Origin: Candidatus Latescibacterota bacterium
GTDB lineage: Bacteria; Latescibacterota; UBA2968; UBA8231
DNA length: 30,679 nt
NCBI GenBank assembly: GCA_021295675.1
Contig: JAGWBY010000006.1
Span: forward strand, 390-31,068
Direction: 5' to 3'
Shown here: in pieces, positions 6,864-14,533 of the stretch
Position numbering within the stretch: position 1 is the first letter of the stretch
How the letters are laid out: every line of letters begins with the position of its first letter
The notes under the pieces: generated by a model
Seen by the model: the letters and a program-made list of their open reading frames with translations, nothing else
Databases searched by the model: none
Told to the model about the DNA's origin: nothing
Made by a program: the position numbers and the translations under genes

Positions 6864-8519
6864 ATGATTGCCTTGGTACTGTCGGCTTTGCTACTGGGCT
6901 GCCAAGCGCAATCCGGGCGGGAACAGAGCGAGCCTCCTCCTTTCCACTTCGTCGATGTCAGCCGAGAAACGGGGCTGGACTTCAGGAACGTCTCCGGCAG
7001 CCCAGAACAGAATTACGTCCTCGAGTCCATGTCCACCGGGGCGGCTTTTCTCGACTACGACAACGACGGTTTCCTAGATCTTTTCGTCGTCAACGGGACG
7101 CGGTTGGAATACCAGCCAGAGGAGGCGCGCAACCGGCTTTTCCACAATGAACCGGGAGCTGGCGGGGCGCGGGTTTTCCGCCAAGTGGAAGCCGATTTAG
7201 GCATTGGGGGCTGGGGTATGGGATGCGCCGCGGGGGACTACGACAACGACGGCGATGTCGATCTGTACGTCACGTATTGGGGTCCCAACCAACTCTGGCG
7301 CAACGACGGGGCGGGCCGCTTTGCCGAAGTTGCCACTGCTGCCGGAGTGGACGACGGCCGCTGGGGCTCTAGCGCCGCCTTCGGGGATGTCGATGGCGAT
7401 GGGTGGCTCGATCTGTACGTGACCAACTACCTTGAATTCGACTTGGACAATCCGCCCGCGGGCGGTTCTAAATGCCACTACAAAGGTCTGTACGTGTACT
7501 GCGGACCCGAATACGCTGGTCGGCAGGCGGACCGGATCTACCGCAATCGGGGGGACGGAACGTTTCTGGACATGAGCGATTCCACCGGAGTCGGCGCTCT
7601 GCGCTACCCGGCGATGGGGGTCGTCTTCAACGACTTGGACCGCGACGGCGATCTCGATCTGTACGTGGCCAACGATACCGAACCCAACCTGCTCTGGCGC
7701 AACGACGGTGACTGGCGCTTGGTCCAGGTGGCCGTCCAGGCCGGGGCCGCGTACAGCGGCGACGGTTTGCCGCAAGCTAGCATGGGATTGCACGCTGGCG
7801 ATTTTGACCGCGACGGCGATCTCGATCTCTTTGCAACGCACTTTTCAGAAGAGCTCAATACCCTATACTGCAATGAGGGAACTTGGCGCTTCCGGGATTG
7901 TACTCGCGAGGTCGGCTTGAGCCAAATTGAGGGACCCTACCTGGGATGGGGAACGGCCTTTGTCGATTTCGACCGGGACGGCTGGCTCGACTTATTTGTC
8001 GCCAACGGGCACGTCTATCCACAACTGGATCAGAGCTACGCCGATTTGCGCTACGCGCAGCGCAATTTGCTCTACCGCAACGAGGGCGGGCGGTTCAGGG
8101 AGGTGGGAGAGCAGAGCGGGGCCGTGTGGAAGTTGCAGAAGGTGAGCCGCGCCGCGGCCGTGGGCGATTACGACAACGACGGCGATGTCGATGTTTTCAT
8201 TATGAACTTGAACGATACGCCGACCCTACTGCGCAACGACAGCGAGGTGGAGTACCGCTGGTTGGGGTTGCGGCTGGTGGGGGCCGAAGGGCGGATAGCC
8301 ATCGGTGCCGAAGTGCGAATGCGAGTTGACGGCAGCGAGCAGGTGCGAGAGGTCCAGCGGGGGTACAGCTTCCAGGCCCAAAACGACCCGCGCTTGTTGT
8401 TCGGCCTAGGGCCGGCAGCAGCGGTGGAACAGGTGGAAATCCGCTGGCCTTCTGGGCGGCGGCAGGTCTTGTCGAGTCTGCCGACCGGGCGCTATGTGGA
8501 GGTGGTGGAGCAGCCCTGA
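6864..8519 (+). CDS. FG-GAP/VCBS-repeat lipoprotein with ASPIC/UnbV domain (copy 1)
   Basis: 551 residues. The N-terminus ALVLSALLLGC is a lipoprotein signal, with the lipid-modified Cys at 13, so it is anchored in a membrane facing the periplasm or surface. Seven calcium-loop motifs of the type D-x-D-x-D-G-x-x-D start at residues 64, 125, 175, 257, 313, 368 and 435, giving a seven-bladed FG-GAP propeller. Typical CRTAC-type linkers are present (LWRNDGAGRF, CGPEYAGRQADRIYRNRGDG, NGHVYPQLD). Residues about 466-548 are the ASPIC/UnbV domain (WLGLRLVG, GAEVRMRVDG, QRGYSFQAQNDPRLLFGLG, VEIRWPSG). The family probably binds ligands or assembles on the surface; its exact function is unknown. No clear ribosome site precedes the ATG. 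It is paralogous to the 24683 gene. Confidence 0.9.
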   Translation: MIALVLSALLLGCQAQSGREQSEPPPFHFVDVSRETGLDFRNVSGSPEQNYVLESMSTGAAFLDYDNDGFLDLFVVNGTRLEYQPEEARNRLFHNEPGAGGARVFRQVEADLGIGGWGMGCAAGDYDNDGDVDLYVTYWGPNQLWRNDGAGRFAEVATAAGVDDGRWGSSAAFGDVDGDGWLDLYVTNYLEFDLDNPPAGGSKCHYKGLYVYCGPEYAGRQADRIYRNRGDGTFLDMSDSTGVGALRYPAMGVVFNDLDRDGDLDLYVANDTEPNLLWRNDGDWRLVQVAVQAGAAYSGDGLPQASMGLHAGDFDRDGDLDLFATHFSEELNTLYCNEGTWRFRDCTREVGLSQIEGPYLGWGTAFVDFDRDGWLDLFVANGHVYPQLDQSYADLRYAQRNLLYRNEGGRFREVGEQSGAVWKLQKVSRAAAVGDYDNDGDVDVFIMNLNDTPTLLRNDSEVEYRWLGLRLVGAEGRIAIGAEVRMRVDGSEQVREVQRGYSFQAQNDPRLLFGLGPAAAVEQVEIRWPSGRRQVLSSLPTGRYVEVVEQP

Positions 8520-8521
8520 CT

Positions 8522-8566
8522 CCCAATTTCAACTCGAAGGCGCGGGCGGGTCGAGTTGAATTTGGG
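8522..8566. terminator. Hairpin at the convergent gene junction, possible bidirectional terminator
   Basis: An inverted repeat with arms 8522-8537 and 8551-8566 pairs at 15 of 16 positions (one T:T mismatch at 8527/8561), with a 13-base GC-rich loop. It sits between the stop of the lipoprotein gene (8519) and inside the last codons of the convergent isomerase gene. Neither side has a T-run, so classical intrinsic termination is uncertain; the position fits a terminator for both genes. Confidence 0.5.
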
Positions 8567-10247
8567 GAATTGCTTCTGCAAAGATGCGCACCTGATCGGC
8601 GTATTCCTCTCTGTAGTGGGCGACCAATTCATTGAAACGCCGTTCTTGCTCTATGACGCGCAAGATCGCCGCTATGCGCTTGTGCACTGCTTTTAAGGGG
8701 GGAATTTCCCCGCCGCTGCGCTCTTTGAGGCGGAAAATGGAATACCCGCCGGTCACTGCTACCGGGCCGACCAAGACGCCGATTTCGGCTGCCATAGCAT
8801 GATCGACCAGCGCGCCGTAGATCGCCTTCTGATACGAGTGGAGGTGAATCTTTCCACGGCCTTCTGGACCGCCGTGGCGCTGGCTCAGGGAGGCCAGATC
8901 GGCTATGGTTTCGCCGCTATCTAGACGCTGGCGCAGGGCCTTGGCTTGATTGTGGTCGTCAACTAAGAGTTCGTCTAGCCATAATTCCACCGGGGTGCGA
9001 AATTGTTCCCGATGGTCTTGGTAATACTGGGACACGGCCGCATCGGTTATGGTTATTTTGTCGCCGATCTCGCTTTGGCGCAGGGCGAGGATGAGCATTT
9101 CCTCGGTCTTGCGCTGCTTCCAGTAGCGCATGGCAGGACTTTCGGTGTAGCCGGCCTCTTTGGCCGCGTGCCAGACCAGCGACTTGGGAATGGGCAATTT
9201 CCAGGCCGCGCGGATTATCTGCAAGCTGTCGCCCAAGGCTGGCACTTGGCGGCTGCGGCGGAAAGATTCAATGTAGTGCGTCGCGGTTATGCGGCCGCCG
9301 TCAAAAATGAACAGTGGTGCCGCGCCTTCCTTGGGGGCGAGGGTGGGGTAGGGTTCGACTGCGGGGTCTTGGGCCATAAGGACGGCCAGACCAGCGGAGT
9401 GCAGACGCAGATTTAAGGAAGCCGCCAACTCCTCGATCAGAGCCTGATGCTCGGCGACGAAGCGCTCTTTCCACACATTTTTGTACAAGTCTTGGCGATA
9501 CTGGGCGAAATCGGCACGGCGTTCAGCGGTACAGAAAATCAGCTGGTAATTTTTGCTCAGGGGCAGGATTTCGGACAGGGAACCTGGCTCTAGGCTGGCA
9601 AAGACTTGAACGGGGATGCCGTGATTGGCGGCACCGACGCGATTGACATAGCCCAAATCGCCGCCATGCTCGGCGGATTGCAGGTCGAGTGAATAGGCCC
9701 GGGCCAAGGCGGCGAAGTCGTCGGCAGTGGCTATCTGCTGGCGCAATTTCACTGCTTCGTCGCGGGTGTTGACCAAGAGGCGGAGCAAGCGCTTTTCGCG
9801 CTGGAAGTCGCCGGCGACAAAGAGTTCTTCGAGTTCCTCGTCGGAAATCTCGATCTGGGCACTTACTTTGACGCTTTGGTAGGTGTTGATGACCTTTTCG
9901 CGAAATTTCCAGGCGAGTTTGTTCTTGAAGGTCAGCACCGTGTCCAAACCGCGGGTGCGGGCCGCGTGGGCCAGCAGTTTCTGGTCTATGAGCGATTGCA
10001 GATAGTCGCGGCGCGCGGCATCGCCGCTCTCTTTGGATTTTAGGCCGGGACCTAACGAGGCAATGAGACGCTCTACTTCAACCGCGAAAATAGAATCGCT
10101 GCCGACTTGGGCAACGGCGATTTGCCGGACGGCTTGCTCCGGCGCGGAGGGTGGTTGTATAGCGGCGGGAGGTTGGTCTTGTGGCGTACAGGCAGACAGA
10201 GCCCAACTAAGTGCCCAATACGGCATTGAGACAATGGTGCGATACAT
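8529..10247 (-). CDS. PpiC/SurA-type peptidyl-prolyl isomerase lipoprotein
   Basis: 572 residues. The N-terminus ends in LSAC with Cys20, a good lipobox, so the protein is probably tethered in the periplasm. An N-terminal chaperone-like segment (VAQVGSDSIFAVEVERLI to about 150) with a DYLQSLIDQKLLAHAARTRG helix resembles SurA/PrsA N-domains. A parvulin domain spans about 152-240 (DFAALARAYSLD, EHGGDLGYVNRV, LEPGSLSEILPL). A weaker second one spans about 418-510 (LWLDELLVDD, IADLASLSQRHGGPEGRG, GGYSIFRLKER). Such proteins fold or escort outer-membrane proteins, which fits the large barrel-like proteins nearby. AAAGGA is seven bases ahead of the ATG. It converges on the FG-GAP lipoprotein gene with nine bases between stops. 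Confidence 0.87.
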   Translation of the reverse strand: MYRTIVSMPYWALSWALSACTPQDQPPAAIQPPSAPEQAVRQIAVAQVGSDSIFAVEVERLIASLGPGLKSKESGDAARRDYLQSLIDQKLLAHAARTRGLDTVLTFKNKLAWKFREKVINTYQSVKVSAQIEISDEELEELFVAGDFQREKRLLRLLVNTRDEAVKLRQQIATADDFAALARAYSLDLQSAEHGGDLGYVNRVGAANHGIPVQVFASLEPGSLSEILPLSKNYQLIFCTAERRADFAQYRQDLYKNVWKERFVAEHQALIEELAASLNLRLHSAGLAVLMAQDPAVEPYPTLAPKEGAAPLFIFDGGRITATHYIESFRRSRQVPALGDSLQIIRAAWKLPIPKSLVWHAAKEAGYTESPAMRYWKQRKTEEMLILALRQSEIGDKITITDAAVSQYYQDHREQFRTPVELWLDELLVDDHNQAKALRQRLDSGETIADLASLSQRHGGPEGRGKIHLHSYQKAIYGALVDHAMAAEIGVLVGPVAVTGGYSIFRLKERSGGEIPPLKAVHKRIAAILRVIEQERRFNELVAHYREEYADQVRIFAEAIPQIQLDPPAPSS

Positions 10248-10644
10248 GACGGTTCCTTTACAGACTCAAGTGGGTGGCAGTCGAGCGATCCGAGCCGTGG
10301 TTGAGCAAACTATAACCAATCGAAGGCGGCAGCAAACGAGCGTTTTAGTCACGCCTAAAGGCGCGGTGAAGCGCTGGCTGGTGCACGCTTGGCCGCCTTT
10401 TGGCCTCAACCATTTGGTTGGCGAGTGAAGCGTTGGCTTCGACTGCTCAAGCGTACGCCTTTTATTTTGCTTGATTTTTAATTTTCAAATTTCGTACCTT
10501 GCAGTTGGAGGAGTAAAGATTGGGAAATCCCAGTAGATCGGCTTTTGTCCAACTCGATTGCGGAAAGGAGGAGAATGCATTAGGTGCAGAGAAGTATTCT
10601 AGTTTAGAACGCAAATTTCATCGTTTTACGAGAAAGGAACTGAC
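10248..10644. other. Divergent intergenic region with leader sequences
   Basis: 397 bases between the divergent isomerase and CBM9-like genes. It contains a promoter candidate for the minus-strand gene (10309-10336) and small hairpins (arms 10352-10355/10360-10363). An imperfect repeat of GTGAAGCG-TGGCT lies near 10366 and 10425. An AT-rich stretch at about 10460-10497 contains TTGATT (10471-10476) and a weak TACCTT (10495-10500) that could drive the plus-strand gene. Downstream, two strong ribosome-site-like runs, GGAGGAG (10507-10513) and AGGAGGAG, precede very short reading frames. I see no tRNA or known riboswitch. Confidence 0.5.
10309..10336 (-). promoter_or_regulatory. Candidate promoter for the PpiC/SurA-type gene
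   Basis: On the minus strand TATAGT (10314-10309, five of six match) lies 16 bases from a weak -35, TTTGCT (10336-10331). It would give a leader of about 55 bases to the ATG at 10247. The -10 is good and the -35 is poor. Confidence 0.35.
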
Positions 10645-10648
10645 ATGA
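10520..10648 (+). CDS. Candidate 42-codon leader ORF overlapping the next start codon
   Basis: A TTG at 10520 lies six bases after GGAGGAG. It opens 42 codons and ends with a TGA at 10646-10648 that overlaps the ATG of the following gene as ATGA, the usual sign of translational coupling. The peptide begins MGNPSRSAFVQLDCGKEENA and is hydrophilic, without recognisable features. An open stretch of this size could occur by chance, so this is only a candidate regulatory or coupling ORF. Confidence 0.18.
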   Translation: MGNPSRSAFVQLDCGKEENALGAEKYSSLERKFHRFTRKELT

Positions 10649-11535
10649 CTCGTCGCATCGCAACGGCTGCTGTGGCTCTTACGTTGGGCCTAGCGGTCAA
10701 TATTTCGGCGCACTCGCCCGAGGGTGCCATTTTTCCGGCCTTCCAGTGGCCAGCCGGCCTCGAACCCGTACTGGACGGCGTCGGCAGTGAATACGATATC
10801 GTCCCCGAAGCGTATTGGCAGACCACCGAGCAGTTTCCCGATACCCAAGGAGGACGGGAAATAGACGCGTCAAATTTCGACGCCAAAGCCACGGTGACCT
10901 ACAGCTTGGGGACCAACCGGCTCTATTTTTACAGCCAAGTATTCGATGACATCAACCGACCGGGCGATACCTGGCAAATTCTCCTCGACGCCGATCACAG
11001 TGGTGGTGAGTGCTATCCGGGTGATGAGCGCTTGGACGGCTCTCAGTGCTATCAGACCGAAACCTACAACAATATCGGCGACACGTTGTTAGGCTCGGAA
11101 ATTGTCCACTTCTTCTGGGGCGCAGCGACTTGGCTGCCCGAGGAGGGCTGGTACAATGCGGTGGCCACCTTTGAGGGCGACCACTACGGTCCGGGGACGA
11201 CCTGGCTAGAGATTCGTTTGGCTCCTACCGATGACATCAATCCCGCCGGTCCTGGAGAGTCGATCCTGCACGAGATGCAAGAAAACAACATAATCGGCAT
11301 CCACTACAACTGGATGGATTACGATGTCGGCTGCCGCCAAGCACGCGAAGGCGAAGAGTGCGGCGGTTGGGACGCTTTCTACAACCTGAGCCAGAGCGAC
11401 ATTGGCTTTAGGAACGCCGATGGCTGCAGCGACTTCTTCTTGTCGCCCATTGATGAGAGCGTTGACTTCGGCGCTGTACCCTCTGCGGTTGAAGCTACGA
11501 CCTGGGGCCGGATCAAGACCGGTTTCGTCAATTAA
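10645..11535 (+). CDS. Secreted CBM9-like protein
   Basis: 296 residues with a signal peptide (about 1-22, TRRIATAAVALTLGLAVNIS). The mature part has an LDGVGSEYDIVPEAYW segment. It is followed by VTYSLGTNRLYFYSQVFDD and TWQILLDADHSGGE, a pattern typical of carbohydrate-binding family 9-like domains, in which a sandwich strand LYFxxxVxDD leads into a polar DxDHSGG loop. Five Cys residues in the second half (123, 135, 230, 239, 261) may form disulfides outside the cytoplasm. AAAGGAACTGAC precedes the ATG. A strong hairpin follows the stop, so the gene is probably transcribed alone. A periplasmic or surface sugar-binding role is plausible, but a substrate cannot be assigned, and the fold call rests on pattern only. 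Confidence 0.72.
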   Translation: MTRRIATAAVALTLGLAVNISAHSPEGAIFPAFQWPAGLEPVLDGVGSEYDIVPEAYWQTTEQFPDTQGGREIDASNFDAKATVTYSLGTNRLYFYSQVFDDINRPGDTWQILLDADHSGGECYPGDERLDGSQCYQTETYNNIGDTLLGSEIVHFFWGAATWLPEEGWYNAVATFEGDHYGPGTTWLEIRLAPTDDINPAGPGESILHEMQENNIIGIHYNWMDYDVGCRQAREGEECGGWDAFYNLSQSDIGFRNADGCSDFFLSPIDESVDFGAVPSAVEATTWGRIKTGFVN

Positions 11536-11563
11536 GCTATCCTTCATCTCTGGTGTTGTTTTC

Positions 11564-11598
11564 GCTGCCTGGTGTACCGAGACGGTGCGCCAGGCAGC
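11564..11598 (+). terminator. Long GC-rich hairpin after the CBM9-like gene
   Basis: Arms 11564-11579 and 11583-11598 pair along 16 positions (two G-T wobbles) around a three-base loop, and ACATTTT follows. It lies 28 bases after the upstream stop and ends 19 bases before the ATG of the next gene. It fits an intrinsic terminator with a weak T-run, or a leader hairpin controlling the next gene. Confidence 0.6.
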
Positions 11599-11617
11599 AC
11601 ATTTTAACCCAATAAAC

Positions 11618-13480
11618 ATGAAAGCTGCGATGCTCCGCCTAGCGCTGCTGTCTTTGCTGATCCCGAACTTGTCTTGGGGGCTCACCATTTATCGAGTTGG
11701 TGGCTACGAGCTTCCCCAGCCCGAATTGGCGGACAATTCGGACGTGGAGTTTGTCCAGTTGAGTTGGGAGGACTTCGCCACGGGAGCCGAGGGCGTGATG
11801 GTCGGCTTGGAGGTCGGCGATGAGGGACGGCTCGCCCCTGTGTTCATTCCTTCGGATGAGAATATGGCGATATCTTCCTTTGCCCGGGGTGGCGGTCCCG
11901 GTAGTTGGAAATACAATTTTCTCACCAAGGGCGAAGAAATCGATTTGATCGCCGACGGCGACGCAACCACGTTTCTCGACCCGGCGGTCCTAGTCGCGCG
12001 CTCGGAGTCGTCGCTGGTGTACCTCGATCTGGGCGGCCGCTTCCTAGTGAATCAGGTCGTCGTCTATCCCCGTCCGAACCATCCCGACCGCCTCATCGAG
12101 GACTATACCTTGTACTGGTTGCCCAAGGGGACGATAAGGCCACGGGGCAAAAATGTAATTGCGCGGGGTACCGACAATCGAAATCCGCGGCTAGAAATCA
12201 ACTTTGTCCCCCGCCTCCTCGACCAGATACAACTCAATATCCACAAAAAAGAGGGTTGGGAGATCGCCGAGTTGGAAGTCTATGGCGAGGGCTATGTATC
12301 CAGCGCCCTGTATACTTCCGGGGCCTTCGACCTCGGCCAGCCGTCTAGCTTGGGTGAGATCCGCTGGTCGGGCCTCCAAGATACCGGTGCCAAATTGATC
12401 CTCCGCACGCGCAGCGGCCACACGGTAGATCCCAACCGCTACTGGCGTTTTACCGGCCGCGGCGAGGAAAAGACCTTCCGCAACGCACAGGGCGTGCCCT
12501 TGACTGCGGTGGATTACAACAACCTAAAGGGCAACAAAGCCGAAATCACCACGGACCTGGACAATTGGAGTTCGTGGTCGGGGCCCTACGATTGGGCCGA
12601 CAGTCTCGGCACGCCGCTCACCTCGCCAGGCCCCCGACAATTCATCCAAATGCAATTGGATTTCGCGCCTAGTGGATTGGAGGGCGCAGCCATCGATTTT
12701 ATCGAATTCCGCGTCACTCAGCCGCCGGTGGCCGGCCGGGTGCTCGGCGAGATCTGGCCGATTGAGGTAAAGCCAGGGGAAGAGACGGCCTTCGTCTATG
12801 CCATGCGGCCGGATTTTGCCGGGGGCGAAAGCGGCTTTGACCGCTTGGTGCTGGAGACTTCGGGCCAGTTCACCGGTGTCGATTCCGTGCGCGTCAACGA
12901 GGAATTGCAGGATTGGCAACTCGCCGAGCCTTTGGCAGATCAGCGACTGGTATTGGAAGTGGCGCGCATGGACCGGAGCAAGACTGGCCGCGTGGTGGAA
13001 ATTTTCTTCAAGGGCCGGGTGTTCCGCTTTGGCACGGTCTTCGCCGCCCAGGTCTTCGATAGCCAACGCCCGTTGGAAGTGGGGCAGTTGGTGGAAGACG
13101 GTGATGCGACTTTCCGTCTAGACAGCAATCAGCGCTCGGTGGGGATTGAATTGGGACGCGAGATCGTCAGTGAGTTGGTGCTCAGTTCGCGGGTATTCAC
13201 GCCCAATGGCGACCAAATCAACGACCAGGTCCATATCGAGTACATCCTGCTCGAACTGGCCGGTACCGGGGAGGTGGAAGTGGGCATATTCGATCTGGCG
13301 GGTCGCCGGGTGCGCCAGCTATATCGGGGTGCAGACACCAGCGGTCAATACGCCCGGACATGGGACGGCAGAGAAGATGGCGGGAGCGTGGTGGCACCGG
13401 GTCTCTATCTTTACCGAGTGCAGGTGGATACAGACGAGGGACAGACAGAACGCAGTGGACTAGTGGCCGTCGTGTATTGA
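11618..13480 (+). CDS. Secreted discoidin-like protein with C-terminal FlgD Ig domain (copy 2)
   Basis: 620 residues from the ATG at 11618, chosen because it opens a signal peptide (MKAAMLRLALLSLLIPNLSW) and because the longer frame overlaps the upstream gene. It has the same order as copy 1: LTIYRVGG; RGGGP; IADGDATTF; VYLDLGGRFLVNQVVVYPRP; WEIAELEVYGEGYV; LRTRSG; DPNRYWRFTGRGEE; WSSWSGPYDW; SPGPRQFIQMQL; LGEIWPIEVKPGEETAFVY; VFRFGTVFAAQVFDS. The FlgD Ig domain at 527-620 runs from FTPNGDQIND to VAVVY. It is the closest relative of copy 1, sharing the 12-residue run DPNRYWRFTGRG and many other stretches. No clear ribosome site is seen, only the hairpin just upstream. The MBL-fold gene begins 26 bases after its stop, so the two may be co-transcribed. 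It is probably a surface or secreted structural or binding protein. Confidence 0.88.
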   Translation: MKAAMLRLALLSLLIPNLSWGLTIYRVGGYELPQPELADNSDVEFVQLSWEDFATGAEGVMVGLEVGDEGRLAPVFIPSDENMAISSFARGGGPGSWKYNFLTKGEEIDLIADGDATTFLDPAVLVARSESSLVYLDLGGRFLVNQVVVYPRPNHPDRLIEDYTLYWLPKGTIRPRGKNVIARGTDNRNPRLEINFVPRLLDQIQLNIHKKEGWEIAELEVYGEGYVSSALYTSGAFDLGQPSSLGEIRWSGLQDTGAKLILRTRSGHTVDPNRYWRFTGRGEEKTFRNAQGVPLTAVDYNNLKGNKAEITTDLDNWSSWSGPYDWADSLGTPLTSPGPRQFIQMQLDFAPSGLEGAAIDFIEFRVTQPPVAGRVLGEIWPIEVKPGEETAFVYAMRPDFAGGESGFDRLVLETSGQFTGVDSVRVNEELQDWQLAEPLADQRLVLEVARMDRSKTGRVVEIFFKGRVFRFGTVFAAQVFDSQRPLEVGQLVEDGDATFRLDSNQRSVGIELGREIVSELVLSSRVFTPNGDQINDQVHIEYILLELAGTGEVEVGIFDLAGRRVRQLYRGADTSGQYARTWDGREDGGSVVAPGLYLYRVQVDTDEGQTERSGLVAVVY

Positions 13481-13506
13481 GCGGCATTCCGTGGGAGGAA
13501 AGCAAT

Positions 13507-14376
13507 ATGGACAGCATTTATCTGCGATGGGCCGGATGTGGACACTTTGAGGCGCTGTTGGGCGATATCAACGTGTGTTTCGATCCCTATCTCTTCGGCG
13601 AGGATCTTGAACGGGCTGAACCGATATTCGACTATATTTTTATCAGCCACGAGCACTTCGACCACTGTCATCCCAAGACCCTGCGCAAGCTCTGCGAGGG
13701 CGATCGCTGGAAAAAACTCTTCGTCCCCATTGGCTGTCTGACGCCCAACGAACCTGTTGACGAAAAATACGGCGATGCTGCTTTTGCGCGCGACCTGCCC
13801 ATCACCAAGCACATTCCCGCCGACAAGGTCCAGGTAGTTTATCCCAAGTACCAGGATGTCGAGCGCTATGGCCGCCGCGAATTCCCCGGGCCTTTTGAGT
13901 TCGACCTAGGGCCGATTCAGGTCGAAGTGTACGAAAGCGGCGAAAGCGCCCGGCCGGACCTGCCCACTTGCGCGTACCTCGTAACCCATGCCGCAAGGGA
14001 CGTAGCCATTTTCCACACGGGGGATTTGCACGGAGCCTATCCGCCGCTGGAGAATCTGCGCGGCCGCGTCGATTACCTGGTACACATGAAGACGCCGATG
14101 GAGCCGCTCATCAATGCGGTGCAGCCCAAATTCGTCATTCCCACCCACTACCGCACTGACCGCCAGTCCGAGCCGATTCCGGCCGGTCATTGGCCGCCCA
14201 ATCTGACCGACGTCAATGCCTTCCTAGAAGACTTGCGGGAGCAAATGGACGGCAAGGCCCAATTGCTGCCTTTTACCGCGCCCATTCAATACGAAGTGGA
14301 GATGCCGGCCAAGAAGGTCAAGTGGAAATGGGAATGGTACAATTCATGGGATGTTCCGGCTTGGAGAGAAGAGTAG
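13507..14376 (+). CDS. MBL-fold metal-dependent hydrolase
   Basis: 289 residues from the ATG at 13507, which follows GGGAGGAAAGC; the open frame upstream overlaps the previous gene and is not used. The metallo-beta-lactamase signature HEHFDHCHP gives His48, His50, Asp52 and His53. Further metal ligands are probably Asp173 in FHTGDLHGAY and His214 in VIPTHYRTD. The short length, the AGCGHFEALLGDINVCFDPY opening and the lack of a signal peptide fit the UlaG/RomA-like group of cytoplasmic MBL hydrolases. The substrate could be a lactone, phosphodiester or lipid; nothing in the sequence decides. It lies between an FlgD-tailed gene and the large surface-protein operon, with 157 bases before the next start. 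Confidence 0.88.
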   Translation: MDSIYLRWAGCGHFEALLGDINVCFDPYLFGEDLERAEPIFDYIFISHEHFDHCHPKTLRKLCEGDRWKKLFVPIGCLTPNEPVDEKYGDAAFARDLPITKHIPADKVQVVYPKYQDVERYGRREFPGPFEFDLGPIQVEVYESGESARPDLPTCAYLVTHAARDVAIFHTGDLHGAYPPLENLRGRVDYLVHMKTPMEPLINAVQPKFVIPTHYRTDRQSEPIPAGHWPPNLTDVNAFLEDLREQMDGKAQLLPFTAPIQYEVEMPAKKVKWKWEWYNSWDVPAWREE

Positions 14377-14392
14377 GGGCAATCCCTTGTAG

Positions 14393-14422
14393 TTGCTCAA
14401 CCTCCTACGGACGGTGTATAGC
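14393..14422 (+). promoter_or_regulatory. Weak promoter candidate for the surface-protein operon
   Basis: TTGCTC (14393-14398), 18 bases, then TATAGC (14417-14422). Only a partial match to both boxes, but it is in the one sizeable gap (14377-14533) upstream of the six-gene run. Confidence 0.22.
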
Positions 14423-14440
14423 CATCCTAAATCCTTCACT

Positions 14441-14488
14441 AGACGATCCGCAGATGGACGCAGAATAGTAGAAACAAGACGATCTGCA
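14441..14488 (+). repeat. Pair of 12-base direct repeats, possible operator
   Basis: AGACGATCCGCA (14441-14452) and AGACGATCTGCA (14477-14488) differ at one base and are 36 bases apart, between the weak promoter candidate and the start of the FlgD-tailed gene. They could be binding sites for a regulator or chance. Confidence 0.25.
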
Positions 14489-14533
14489 AGCTGAATCGGT
14501 TAAGTCATGCAGGACTGTTATAGAAAGAAACGC

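Noticed and set aside
7057..8200. Recurrent GACAACGACGGCGATGTCGAT-like DNA as a possible DNA repeat element
   Set aside because: These are codons of the D-x-D-x-D-G calcium loops of the FG-GAP repeats and lie in frame.
10033..10428. 131-codon plus-strand frame over the isomerase start and the intergenic region
   Set aside because: It overlaps the signal peptide codons of the isomerase gene on the other strand and has no ribosome site or recognisable features.
10352..10441. Small hairpins CGCC-TAAA-GGCG, CAACC-ATTT-GGTTG and GAAGC-GTTG-GCTTC as terminators or riboswitch
   Set aside because: The stems are only 4-5 pairs long, are upstream of both divergent genes, have no T-run and match no riboswitch layout I know.
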